DNA from: Sugiyamaella lignohabitans
Taxonomy: Eukaryota; Ascomycota; Dipodascomycetes; Dipodascales; Trichomonascaceae
Assembly: GCF_001640025.1 (NCBI RefSeq)
Contig: NC_031674.1
Location: 4,402,001 to 4,466,000 of the forward strand
Direction: 5' to 3'
DNA length: 64,000 nt
The notes under the pieces are model-generated. The model did not search any database. It had not been told where the DNA came from and saw only the letters and a list, made by a program, of their open reading frames with translations. A program made the position numbers and the translations under genes. Below, piece by piece: positions 10,247 to 21,239 of this stretch. How positions within the stretch are numbered: the first letter of the stretch is position 1; each line of letters opens with the position of its first letter.

Positions 10247-11314
10247 ATGCACAATATACGGCCTAATAATATCAGATTGGCAAGATCGTTTTCGACGGGC
10301 CGTGTGGTTCGAACCTCGTATGGGTTCATTGGGCTTGGGGCCATGGTGAGTAGTTCATTTCTAGTACAACGTACTGAACGCTTCAGCTAACAGACTTTTA
10401 GGGGTTGAACATGGCCAAAAACCTTGCTCAAAAGAAAAAGCCAACTGACAAGCTTTTTTTATATGACCTGAATCCTGAAGCCGGTTTGAAAGTCGTTGGC
10501 CAAAACGTAGAAGTCTCCAAGTCGTCAGAAGATGTAGCCAGAAATAGTGTAAGTGCAAATAGATCTTTTGATCTTTCTTAAATATCTCTAACATGTTTAG
10601 GATACAATCATAACGATGCTTCCAGAAGGAAAGCATGTGAGAGGAGTTTATGAAAGAATTATTGAAGCAATTAAGTCCGAGCCCTCGGACCGACTGTTTA
10701 TTGATTCTTCCACTATTGATGTTCAAACATCTATTGAAACATCTAATCTGATCAAGTCGAATAATCTTGGTACATTTGTCGACGCTCCTGTCTCCGGAGG
10801 TACTGTTGGAGCAGCCAATGCAACACTCACTTTCATGGTTGGTACTGAAGACCTCAATACTGTAGAGCCCACCTTGAAAATGATGGGATCCCGCTTTTTT
10901 GCCTGCGGTAAGCAAGGTGCTGGTTTAGCTGCAAAGCTGGCTAATAATTATATTTTGGCTTTGACAAACATTGCAACCGCTGAAGGATTCCAGCTTGCCA
11001 ATCAACTCGGACTGGACTTGGCCAAATTTTCTGAGATTGTCAATACCTCATCGGGAAGATCATGGTCATCTGAAGTCAACAACCCGGTCCCAGGAATTAG
11101 TCCAAGTACACCAAGCTCACGCGACTACGAAAGTGGCTTTGGAGTGAGTTTGATGCGCAAGGATCTTCTTCTGGCCATTGCGGCAGCTGATCTGGTGAAA
11201 TTGAAGCTTCTCCTGGGCTCGGATGCTGCCAAGGTCTATGAAACCATTGTTGAAGCTGGTTTAGCCCGCAAGGATATGTCTGTAATTTATAAATACCTTG
11301 AAGATAGTAAATGA
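10247..11314 (+). CDS. 3-hydroxyisobutyrate dehydrogenase, mitochondrial
   Basis: Three exons, 10247-10345, 10402-10548 and 10601-11314; introns of 56 nt (GTGAGT, GCTAAC branch) and 52 nt (GTAAGT, TCTAAC branch); 319 aa. A basic N-terminal presequence (about 1-22) precedes the Rossmann signature GFIGLGAMG at 26-34, which is itself split by intron 1. The beta-HAD substrate-binding segment FVDAPVSGGTVGA and the catalytic Lys/Asn region GAGLAAKLANN follow. The enzyme oxidises 3-hydroxyisobutyrate to methylmalonate semialdehyde with NAD+ in valine catabolism, in the mitochondrial matrix. PDH1 of the propionate/methylcitrate route lies 5 kb downstream. S. cerevisiae lacks this pathway. Confidence 0.92.
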
Positions 11315-11497
11315 CTAAATTAACTTATTTACCTAAATACTGCCCAGCTCTATTGCTTTCATTTCTGGCGTTGCGCTTCGCAAAACTGTTGGAACTATCT
11401 ACACAATGGCCGCAATCAGATTGAGAACAAATGCCTCAACCCTTAAAGCATTCTAGGTGATACATGCAAATATTACGATGATATTAACATAATAATG

Positions 11498-13047
11498 CTA
11501 CAAGTAAAGACCCTCGAGGTTCTCTTCGACCTTGTTCTTCATGACACGCTCTCTAGCACTGCGGAAGTCTTCAGCAGTCACTTTCATACGTCTCTCTCGA
11601 AGAGCAAGCAGACCAGCCTCGGTACAAATAGCTTTAATATCAGCTCCAGAAAGATCGTCCTTCGAACTGACAAACTCATCGAGATCTACATCATCGTTTA
11701 GGCTCATCTTACTGGTATGGATTTGTAGAATTTTCCGCTTGGTCGAAGGGTCGGGGTTCTCAAACAAAATCTTACGGTCAATACGACCAGGACGAATCAG
11801 AGCAGGATCCAGAGATTCGATCTTGTTCGTGGCCATAATAACCTTGACGTCACCACGATCATCAAAACCATCTAATTGGTTCAATAATTCCAACATTGTT
11901 CGTTGAATTTCTCTTTCACCACCAGAAGTAGATTCGTATCTTTTGGTACCAATGGCGTCGATTTCATCAATAAATACAATCGAAGGAGCATGTTCAGCTG
12001 CGATCTGGAAGATTTGTCTACACAATCTTGGACCATCACCAAGATATTTCTGAATCAACTCTGATCCAACGATACGTAAAAAGGACGCACTGGTTTGATT
12101 TGCTACTGCCTTCGCAAGTAAAGTCTTACCGGTTCCTGGAGCACCGTAAAGGATAACACCCTTTGGTGGCTTGATACCCATTTCCTCGTACAATTCTGGA
12201 TGCGTAAGAGGAAGTTCCACAGCTTCTTTGATTTCTTGTATCTGTGTCTCCAAACCACCAATATCGGCATATGACTCTGTGGGTGCTTTATCCAATTTCA
12301 TCACAGAAACCATTGGATCCGCATCATCTTGTAACACGCCTACCACACTCACGGATTTATGATGTAACAATACAGAACAACCAGGTTCCAACAAGTCCTT
12401 ATCTACAAAGCTTCGGATTGAAACGTAATATTCTGGTCCAGAGGCTGATGATACAATAGCATGGTCATCATCAATGAGCTCCTCTAGTGTACCAACACCC
12501 ATTGGAGATCCTCTCATCTCATCTACCTTGCTTCTCTCTTCAGCAATCTTGTCATCAGTCGGTTTCAGACGTTCCTGATTTTGTACAAACTCCTCTTCTA
12601 ACAACAAGTGATCTTTAATTCTCTCCATCTTTAGAAGCTTCAGTTTGCATCGCGTGGTAGGATACACTGGTGGAAGTTTCTGGGCACTATCTGGTCCCTT
12701 TCTCTTCTTCTTTTGTGCCCTACTCTGAACTGGTGGTTCATACTTAGGCTCTGGTACATAGTTAGCAAGAATTCTCAAAATTTCAAATCACAACACTTCG
12801 CAGAAGTGAAATCGGTACAAACAATACTTCAGCTCAGCTGACCCGTACCAATGAGCACTAGTTCCAACACAATTGGCAAAACTGGTAATATTCTTCAACT
12901 TACTATCGTTCTTCTTCTTGGCGTCCTTGTTCTTCTCGTCGTCTTGACCACCTCCCAATCCAGAAGATCCTTGTCCCTATATCAGAGTTAGATACGAGCT
13001 CAATAGAGTTAATAAACAAGCCCCCCTATTCATTGTCAACTTACCAT
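11498..13047 (-). CDS. RPT2: 26S proteasome regulatory ATPase Rpt2
   Basis: Three exons: the initiator ATG alone at 13047-13045, then 12976-12904 and 12750-11498; introns of 68 and 153 nt, the second with a GCTAAC branch and TACCAG acceptor. The spliced product is 442 aa and starts [11 protein letters not shown], so Gly2 is available for N-myristoylation as in other Rpt2 proteins. It continues as [10 protein letters not shown] and [20 protein letters not shown], an OB domain, the AAA module (Walker A GAPGTGKT, Walker [12 protein letters not shown], arginine-finger region [10 protein letters not shown]) and a C-terminal LYL (HbYX) that docks into the 20S alpha ring and opens the gate. It is convergent with the dehydrogenase gene. 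Confidence 0.96.
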
Positions 13048-13620
13048 TGTAAATGTTCAATTGCTTGTAGATGTTCGCTCTTCTGTGTACTGCGGATATT
13101 TGTAAGAACGAAGGAGGCAAACGAAGATTCATAACATACACGGTAGTGCAACATCCTGCTCAACTCAGCCGCACATTCATTTCGAGCTGATCCAACTCAT
13201 CGTAAGCTAAACTAAACTGAAGATTTAAATAGTTATAATTATTGTGGTGCTAAATAGCTACAAATATTTCCAATTATTATGTCATTTATCTCGACACAGC
13301 CTCCCCATATTTTACACCACCGAGTTTATATCTCGTGGAGACACAGGTGGGAGAATGCAAAAGATAGGAACGTGTACCGCCTAGCCTTCGTTCTTATTTA
13401 AGAGAAAATCGAATATTAGTCAAAGGGAGAAAACTCGGGCAGGTTCTAGGGCGGAGCCCCAGCTACCAGAGATCATACATAAAGTCACTCGATAGACAAG
13501 TATGCTTACTCATATTGAACCTTGTGGCAAACCTCAAGACTGTTAAACCGCTGAAAACAGATCCTAAGAACCAAGTTTAATCAAGAGGCTATTTATACAA
13601 TACTCGACAAGCAAGATGTT
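13048..13620. other. RPT2 promoter and UBC1 3' spacer
   Basis: 573 bp between two minus-strand genes. Apart from the GC-rich half-element at 13442-13471 it is AT-rich with no credible coding sequence. RPT2 transcription must start here, since its initiator codon sits at 13047. Confidence 0.5.
13442..13471 (+). repeat. Solo half-copy of the GC-rich foldback element
   Basis: Thirty bases match the right terminal repeat of the element at 9749-9885 at 25 of 30 positions, including the uninterrupted core GGGCGGAGCCCCAGC. The substitutions are mostly G-to-A or C-to-T. A more decayed relative may lie on the opposite strand near 14618-14645. Confidence 0.6.
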
Positions 13621-14497
13621 TTATTTGAGTAGCTCTTCTAAAACACGGTTGTTCGTTGCCTCATCACCAGGTTTTTTGATGCCCAATCTCCTTAATACCT
13701 CAATAATCTTGTCTTGAGGAAATCCCATATCTTCGAAATTCTTGATGAGGCCCTTGTCAATGCCATATAGATCAGCTGGACTAGCTTCTAAACAATAATA
13801 GTTAGTATCCGTGCGACAATAACCGGCTTTACGGCCGATTTTGTAAGTAGAATCAATAGGTGAACTATTTCTCCTTCGAGAGAACAGCCAGAATGTCAAC
13901 AGCAGTTTTAACAGATAAGTCGAGATTCTTTAAACCAAAAATCCTCAGTTAATCTAAACTACGCTTACCTTTTTGAGAGGGACTGGCATGGGCGTAGGTA
14001 GCAGTCCAGTACTTGGCAGTATCGTCAAATCCATTTCTATCTGTAACATAATGGCGAGCCACTTCAGCATCTTGTGGGTCATCAGGCTCAGGAGTCTGTA
14101 AAAGGGATTGTAGTGAGATCAATGACGATTTAAGCGTCAGAACTGGCGACCAAGCATCCTTCAAGCTATATGTTGGGTTAGCAACTCGAAATAAAACCAA
14201 TTGATCGAGTTATTCCCTTACTTACATATCAAGGCAGATAGCTCCAGTCTGTGACGAAATATTAGGATGGTATACTCGAGTATCAAATTTCATCTTTGGG
14301 GGTTTGAATGGGTATTCATTGGGGGTAATAATGTCAATGACAAATTCACCCCCCTCGTAAGGAGTTCCTGGTGGACCCTTGAAAGTTCCCTTCAGATGGG
14401 AGATATCACTTTCACTCACTGGAGTAATTGTGATTCCTGATGCTACATCTGATTTGACATCTTCTAACTCTCTCGCAATTCGTCTTGTTCTCGACAT
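13621..14497 (-). CDS. UBC1: Ubiquitin-conjugating enzyme E2 Ubc1 with C-terminal UBA domain
   Basis: Three exons, 14497-14226, 14165-13969 and 13787-13621; introns of 60 and 181 nt, the second with a perfect TACTAAC branch. Product 211 aa (yeast Ubc1 is 215). The E2 fold covers 1-150: the HPN segment reads VYHPNIS, the active-site cysteine is in GAICLDILKDAWSP, and the first intron splits the Ile after ICLD. Residues about 165-211 form a UBA domain ([16 protein letters not shown], ending [10 protein letters not shown]), which identifies the Ubc1/E2-25K class. By family it extends Lys48-linked ubiquitin chains, including on APC/C substrates; CDC23, an APC/C subunit, is also in this window. 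Confidence 0.93.
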
Positions 14498-14792
14498 TGT
14501 TTGTTTTTAGTTTAAGAATCACCTGTGTTAAGCTGCAATGAAGTAACTAAAGTGAAACTGCTTCTATACAACCCCGTAAAAAGAAATATATCAGGTTATA
14601 GAGGTTCCAAAGATTTCCGCTGCAGGGTTCCGCCCCCCTGAATCTTGCAGTGGGCTAGAAAAGCTCCGAAAGGACAATGGCTATCAATAGGGGCTTGAGA
14701 ACTCAATATCTTGCAAAGGAGGGGTTGCGAAATCTCAGACCTTTACTAAATCAGATAATAATTGCTAATACTATATATTCATTTAAACAGGA

Positions 14793-16505
14793 TCATTTCT
14801 TTTCGTAAAGGTCGACATATGTATCAACGTCAAAGTCTCCAACCTTCTCGTCTGAGACCTTAATAATTTCTTCGGCCTGTTGTTGGGGGAAACGGCCGTG
14901 AAGATGACGCTTGAACTTGGCGAGAAGAACAGGAGTGCCCTCTTCACGTCTCTTGCGGTGACCAATTGGGTAGTCAACCTCAACATCGTCAAGAACGGTA
15001 CCGTCCTTGAGAGTGATTTGGATGGCATTGCCAATGTATCTCTTATCAGGAGCATGATACTCGGTGGTGAATCTTTCTTCCTCAACACACTCCATCTTCT
15101 CACGTAAGGCATCAACACGAGGGTCGGCAGCAACTGCGTCAGTGTAATCATCGGCGGTTAGTCTACCGTGGATCAAGGGAATGGCAACCATGTACTGAAT
15201 ACAGTGGTCACGATCAGCATAGTTATACAAGGGACCCTTCTTGTCAATAATACGCATAGCAGCTTCTTGAGTTCTAATGCGGACATGCTTAATGTCATCA
15301 CTGGTCTTTCCAAGGTCCTTGAGCTTTTGGTGAAGAGTCATTGAAGCTTCGACAGCAGTTTGGGCATGGAACTCAGCAGGGAAAGAAATCTTGAACAAAA
15401 CGTTCTCCATGACATAAGAGCCATAGTCACGTTGGAATTTAAATGGTTGGCCCTTGAAAAGAACATCATAGAAACCCCAGGTCTTGGCGGTCAGAACAGA
15501 GGGCATACCACCTTCACCATTCTTGACATGAAGAGCAAGGTTAACAGCTCTCGAAACGGCATCACCGGCAGCCCAAGATTTACGGGACATGGTGTTGGGA
15601 GCATGTCTATAAGTTCTCAGCGATTGTCCATCGACAAAAGCTTGGGACACAGCGTCAATGGTCTGATCACGATTCAACCCAAGCAACTTTGAAACAACAG
15701 CGGTGGTTGCAACCTTGACAAGAACAACGTGGTCCAAACCAACTCTGTTAAAGGAATTTTCGAGGGCCAAAACACCTTGGATCTCATGAGCCTTGATCAT
15801 AGCTTCCAAAACATCGGAAATCTTGAAGACTTTTCCTTCCTTTCCACCCGTAGCCTTAGCAGTACGTGTTTGCCAATCAGCAACTGCCAAAATACCACCC
15901 AAATTGTCGGATGGGTGTCCCCACTCTGCAGCCAACCAACAATCATTATAATCCAACCAACGGATAATAGTTCCAATCGAAAAAGCACCACGAATGGGAT
16001 CCAATTGATGACTGGTACCAGGGACCTTGGTACCATTAGGAACGACAGTCCCTGGAACAACAGGGCCAACTAATCTGGAACATTGTTCATACTTGAGACC
16101 CTCTAAACCACATCCTAAGGTATCTAGTAAACACAATCTTGCCGTCTCAACAGCAACAGAGCTGTCAATCTTGTAATTGTGAACATAGTCGGCAATATCT
16201 CTCAAAACCTTGTCAGGTTCAGGACGAACGTTATCTGTGATAATTGCTGAAGACATTCTTCTGGATTGCAACAAAGTAGTAGTAATAGGACGAGTGAATT
16301 TCGAAGCTGCTGAAAGAGAACGGAATGAACTTAGCACTGTTAAAAATGTTAGAACTACGAGCTTTTTCAGCAATGGAGAATCATATTAATGTAGTCGGTT
16401 CCCTACCATTGACAATGTCCCCGCAAGACTAGATATTGCGGGGAAAATAGTTGAACAAATGCTAAGCGAACACCGTCAAGTCATTTTTAAAGAGATAGAC
16501 TTACT
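14793..16505 (-). CDS. PDH1: 2-methylcitrate dehydratase (PrpD/MmgE family), mitochondrial
   Basis: The long exon 16336-14793 has no in-frame ATG before 16256, but the preceding 168-nt intron (16504-16337, GTAAGT donor, TCTAAC branch, AACAG acceptor) joins an exon-1 A at 16505 to TG at 16336-16335. This makes an ATG in the correct frame. The resulting product is 514 aa (S. cerevisiae Pdh1, 516) and begins with a Ser/Arg presequence (MLSSFRSLSAASKFTRP). MmgE/PrpD landmarks include RWLDYNDCWLAAEWGHPSDN and the small domain with KISFPAEFHAQTAVE. It dehydrates 2-methylcitrate to 2-methylaconitate in propionyl-CoA disposal. TATA-like runs lie near 16550-16590. A shorter 487-aa form could start at 16256. 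Confidence 0.92.
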
Positions 16506-17684
16506 TTTAGTATGAAGAATTATATTCCAGCCAACAGTGTGGTCAATTGAGTCTATTTATCCGATTCGTGTTGGAAACCCCACTATTTATATCCAATCAA
16601 GCTTTTTGGGGTCTCGGACCACGCACGGGTGTTCATTCCCTTCATGGAGGCTTAATTAGGAAACTCGCCCAACCCTTATTGATGTCCTCGGCTAGAAATC
16701 GGGAGCTTACTGCCTGCGGTTTGCCAAAACGTACATGTAAGGCTCTTAGAAACACGTTGCCAAATGACCCCTAGCATATACTATTATTATTGGAACAATT
16801 GGGTCCGGTTGCCCAGTATACCAACCCTTCTTATTTATTTGTTAAGCTAGACGTTGCCGCTATTAGTGGGTTACCTTGGTAGCGGATCAAAGATTGCCAA
16901 ATTTCAATTGAGGGGTAGTTGCATATGCCCCACCATTTTTTTCAATTAACGCTCCCAACTACAACCCGCATCGGCTCCGACTGAATATTACCCCTGAACA
17001 GCTCGGGTATTCTGTCGGCTACTGGCGCACATATTATAATTCCCGACATTTCTCAACAACACCCAACCGAAATGTCTGCTGCGGTGCCCCAGACCAGGGG
17101 TAGTAGACTAGTTCCAGCATACCTATCTAATGGTCCCTTCATCTATCATGCAGTTCCTCCTCGACGCTCAGACCCTATTTTAAAGGTCATCGATCATCGC
17201 TAAAATGAACATAACTAGACGCAGTAAAATGGTTATTTAGATATTAAAGGTTACATCTGAGTTTCAATCTGCAATCATTTGTTGTATCGCCGCAATTCCT
17301 CCTCCATATGTTAAGATTCTCATTACATTTATCTGGTATTTCATGGGCCCTGTAGATCAACACATAGGTCGCACAAAACTGTATGAAGGTTGGTGCAAAG
17401 TGTGTAATATGTTGCCATCCATTTTGTATATAGGGAATAAACTCTTGATAATATCCAGGGCTTTGACACACAATGGCTCACAATGCTTATTCTGGTGAAC
17501 ATTTTGTAACGAATGGTTCTTGGAGACGGTACATCCTTGTACAGAAGGATGTTAGGGTGCCCATGTATATTTGAGTATCTGTGCATCATAGGTGCGCCAC
17601 ACATCTTCGCGATCATAGATAATTATCTACCTGTTCCAGTTCATTTATTGCTGATGCCAGGCACAGTTTGTCACCCATTACAAC
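16506..17684. other. Divergent promoter region, PDH1 and zinc-cluster gene
   Basis: About 1.2 kb. The left part carries TATA-like sequences (near 16550 and 16583) for PDH1. A short GC-rich patch near 17085-17103 (GTGCCCCAGACCAGGGG) faintly recalls the foldback element on the opposite strand. Open frames on both strands at 17244-17700 overlap each other and match nothing I recognise, so I do not call them. Confidence 0.45.
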
Positions 17685-19749
17685 ATGTCCAGGCTAATTA
17701 ACAAGTCCACTACAACGAGGACACCGCATAAAAAGTCGCGGTTAGGTTGTGTTTCTTGCAAGAGATTGCGGATAAAAGTTAGTAGATCAGTATGGGGTAT
17801 ATTAGTGTTGACAACTAACAATCCAGTGTGATGAAAGGAAACCATCATGTGAATACTGTATTGCTACAAATCGAACATGTGAATATCTTCCTGTACCGCC
17901 GGGCAAGCCTCGTGGGAGAAGCAAAAAGGTTTCTTTAATTGCTGAACAACAGAATAGTCAAAGCCAAGTGTTTAGCGTCGATAACTTCAGTTCAACTTCT
18001 ACTACCCCAGCTGCGGAATCAATCTCAAACTCTAAAAAGCATGATGTCCACGTCAATGAGTATGAAGTGACCAATCCTGTATATTCTCTAAGTAACCACC
18101 AAATTCTATCGGTAGCTCCACCGTCTCCTCCATTAGATGCTACCATATTGAACGTTTCCAAAGACCAGCAGGACGCTTTGAACTCAAGCAGCACAAACAA
18201 ACTTCAGCATAGTCTTGAAGAGCTGGACTATAATATAAGTAATCAGTTTGATGATCCAACGTTAGGTGAGGTTCTTTCTAGCGACTCTCCACAGGTTATT
18301 GGCTCCCTTCTTGACTCCAGTTCGTCGACTGTTCAAATGCTTGACGATAAATTAGTAAAGCTTCTCGTGGATGTCGATGGACCCCCAAGTAGTGCAGTCG
18401 ACGGTATTGGACTTCATCTGTTATCAATTAGTGATCAGCATGTAATGCCTTCGGATAAAGACCGTAGAGAACTTACTAGGGTCAAAGATATATCTCCATC
18501 TTTAATGGTTGGATCGAGTAATGCTTCATCACAAGCAAGCTATCAGAATACACCGGGCGTAGACAGTGATACTTTAAGACGACCTACGGCAAGTGCGTTA
18601 TACGAAATGCACGAAGATGAGGACCTGCTGGTTGACGTCGTTGACGATGATGTTGTGGGGTTCACGTCTGTCATCTCCAAAACTAATTCACTTTCATCCG
18701 CCCATTTACCAATAAATTGGTTTTCTCGACTATCCCCTGGTCAAGTAGGCCATATACAATTTTTTATTCAATATGGTGCTCCTGTCTGCGCCATGGGAGT
18801 GCCTGAAATCACCAATATGTGGAGGGAATATGCAACCCAGGTCGCTGTCCAGTCTGATATTGTATTGAATGCAATTTCAGCAATCTCTGTTTATTTGTAC
18901 GACTTGGCCTCAAACCAACGTCATTCTCGTGGAAGTGACAATGAGATTACTAGCCGACAATACTTCCACAAGGCTATTGTCCTCTTCCGTGATGGAATTG
19001 CGCAAGACAAATCCCACCACAATCCACTGGAACTTATTCTGTCATCCTGTCTGGTTGGAGCTTTCTCTTTAATTGATTACGATTTGGTACCTGTCATATC
19101 TTTTACAAACGGACTAGATTTATTTGGCATCATCCAAGGTAATAACGCTTTGTTCTCGACATATTACGAGCAAGTGGAAAATTCATTTGCAAGGGATTTA
19201 GTCTTGATGGACTCGAGCGAACATGTGGGACTTCCTGTACATCAGACCTTTGACAAGCTAGAATTTTTGGGGTACTTGACAACCATCGTAGATGAACTGT
19301 CCAAAGATTACAACCTTAGTGCAGCGGAAGTTGATGTCTACAATATGACTTTGGGTGTTTTTGCGGGAAGTTGTACCAACGCGATTGAAAAAAAATCACT
19401 ATATCCAATTGTTGTAATGCTCTACGAGATTCCTAGGGCATTTCCGCAATTGTGTCGCAGACGGCGACCAGTGGCTTTAATTATTTTGGCCTTTATTTGT
19501 GCAGTGATCCGCAGGACGGCACTGAGAGCAAGAAAAGTTTACGACTGTTGGGATAAATGTCTACAAATGTTATTGAACGAAAGTGGGAATCAATTTAAAC
19601 CATATATTATTCAAGCAGTTAAGATGCGAAAGGGACACAGGTTTCGTAGCGACACTGATACGCTTTACAGGCTAGCGTTTTGGGTGTCTCCAATATCACC
19701 TGGTACCACACCCTCAGACTCGTCTGATGGTGAATCGTATGCCAATTGA
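17685..19749 (+). CDS. Zn2Cys6 fungal transcription factor
   Basis: Two exons, 17685-17777 and 17827-19749, with a 49-nt intron (GTTAGT donor, ACTAAC branch, CCAG acceptor); 671 aa. The intron falls inside the zinc cluster: GCVSCKRLRIK from exon 1 joins CDERKPSCEYCIATNRTC from exon 2, giving all six cysteines of a binuclear Zn2Cys6 domain (about residues 22-49). A basic GKPRGRSKK linker follows. The middle (about 60-260) is Ser/Asp-rich and disordered; the C-terminal 400 residues are helical and look like the Fungal_trans_2 regulatory domain (LELILSSCLVGAFSLIDYD). It is presumably a nuclear, sequence-specific regulator; target genes cannot be read from sequence. Confidence 0.85.
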
Positions 19750-19844
19750 TTAAATGCGGTTATTTATTTATTATTATTTATCTAAGTTTTAATTTTGAAT
19801 GTGTTTTATCTGCTCTGAGTTGAGTGAAAAGTTCGCGACATGGA

Positions 19845-19903
19845 CCCCACGTTATGGGACCGGACCCCCACACAATTGATAGTAGTGCCTGTATAACGTG
19901 GGG
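19845..19903. promoter_or_regulatory. Long inverted repeat in the aldo/keto reductase promoter
   Basis: CCCCACGTTAT at 19845-19855 is matched by ATAACGTGGGG at 19893-19903, 11-bp perfect arms around 37 bp. GACCGG occurs beside each arm, partly as a direct repeat. It sits 105-165 bp before the ATG at 20009, a usual distance for an activator site. It could equally be part of the terminator of the upstream zinc-cluster gene. Confidence 0.5.
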
Positions 19904-20008
19904 GACCGGGACCCTTACTTTGCAAGATAGGAGATATAAATATGGCCTCTTAACCATGATTTTACTGGTATTTCTCATTAATATTCTCAGCTAATATAAA
20001 ATTTCATA

Positions 20009-21004
20009 ATGTCTTTGGGAAAATCTGTGACTCTTAATAATGGATTGAAAATGCCCTTGATCGGCTTGGGCACATACCTCTCCAAACCTAAAGAGGTGGA
20101 AGATGCCGTGGCCCATGCCCTCAAGATCGGTTACAGACACATTGACTGTGCCCGTTTCTATGAAAATGAAGCAGAGGTCGGCCGAGGCATCAAGAAATCA
20201 GGTGTGCCTCGTGAGGAGATTTTTATCACTTCCAAAATTTGGAATAACCACCGTCGTCCTGAGTATGCTCGTGCTGCTCTTGAAGGCATGCTGAAAGATC
20301 TTCAGGTGGATTATGTGGATCAATTGCTTATCCACTGGCCAATAGCCTTCAAGCCTGGTGATGACATGATTCCAATCGACAAGGCTACTGGCAAGGTCAT
20401 CATTGATGACTACCCCATCAGCGAGGCCTGGAAAACCTACGAACAATTCTTAGAAGAAGGAAAGGTTAAGAGTATTGGTGTTAGTAACTTTAACATCAAA
20501 AAGCTTGAAAAGCTCCTTGAGACTGCAAAGGTTCCTCCTGCTGCCAACCAAGTTGAGCTGCATGCTTATCTTCAACAGCCCGAACTTGTGAAGTATTGCC
20601 AAGGCAAGGGAATTGCTGTTGTTGCTTGGGCTCCACTTGGTAACCAAGCCTCTCCTTTATCAATCAGAGACAAGGTTCCCTCGAAGAGAGTCATCGATGA
20701 TCCTAAAGTCAAAGAGATTTCTGCCAGAGTCAAGGCTGATCCTGCACAAGTACTCCTTGCCTGGTTTACTCACAAAAATATCGTAGCAATCCCTAAAAGT
20801 GTCACTCCTTCCCGTATCGAAACCAACTTCAAGCAAATTGTGTTGGATGCTGAGAGTATTGCCGAAATCGACGCTCTTGAAAAGAACCTTCGTGTCGACC
20901 CTCCTGCCTGGGGTGTAGATATTTTCGACCAAGGTCCAGAAGTAATGGATCCCATTGAGAAGGATGCTATCGAGGCCAGATTAGCAGGTAAGGCAGGCTT
21001 GTAA
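20009..21004 (+). CDS. Aldo/keto reductase (AKR superfamily, NADPH-dependent)
   Basis: Single exon, 331 aa. The catalytic tetrad is intact: Asp46, Tyr51, Lys76 and His109 in the contexts YRHIDCARFYENE, ITSKIWNN and LLIHWP. The cofactor-binding segment IPKSVTPSRIETNF (IPKS plus Arg/Asn) favours NADP(H). The overall layout is an (alpha/beta)8 barrel of the GCY1/YPR1/xylose-reductase type. Such cytosolic enzymes reduce sugars or other carbonyls; the true substrate cannot be set from sequence. The preceding gene is a zinc-cluster regulator on the same strand, and the promoter carries a long inverted repeat, so local regulation is possible but unproven. Confidence 0.9.
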   Translation: MSLGKSVTLNNGLKMPLIGLGTYLSKPKEVEDAVAHALKIGYRHIDCARFYENEAEVGRGIKKSGVPREEIFITSKIWNNHRRPEYARAALEGMLKDLQVDYVDQLLIHWPIAFKPGDDMIPIDKATGKVIIDDYPISEAWKTYEQFLEEGKVKSIGVSNFNIKKLEKLLETAKVPPAANQVELHAYLQQPELVKYCQGKGIAVVAWAPLGNQASPLSIRDKVPSKRVIDDPKVKEISARVKADPAQVLLAWFTHKNIVAIPKSVTPSRIETNFKQIVLDAESIAEIDALEKNLRVDPPAWGVDIFDQGPEVMDPIEKDAIEARLAGKAGL

Positions 21005-21239
21005 ACGTTATAGATCAAAATGAATATTTTAATGACTACCTGTATTTCTTTTATAAAGTAGATAGTATAGACCAGAACCAGAACTCTTGGCAATTTTAGT
21101 CAGTTCAAGTGACCCTTCTAAATTAGCCAACGCTCGTCGAATGTAAAATATCGGCAATATGGTTGCGAGAAAATAAATTAATAAAATAAAAGTTGAATGT
21201 GTTTTAAATAATGCAGAATATGCAGAAAATGCAAATGGT

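Noticed and set aside
13788..13968. Extra exon inside UBC1 intron 2 (open segment reading [20 protein letters not shown])
   Set aside because: It has no in-phase acceptor and the frame does not connect to either neighbouring exon; the TACTAAC branch and TTTAG acceptor give a clean join to the UBA domain.
17244..17700. Overlapping open frames on both strands before the zinc-cluster gene
   Set aside because: They overlap one another, have no family resemblance and lack a sensible promoter.
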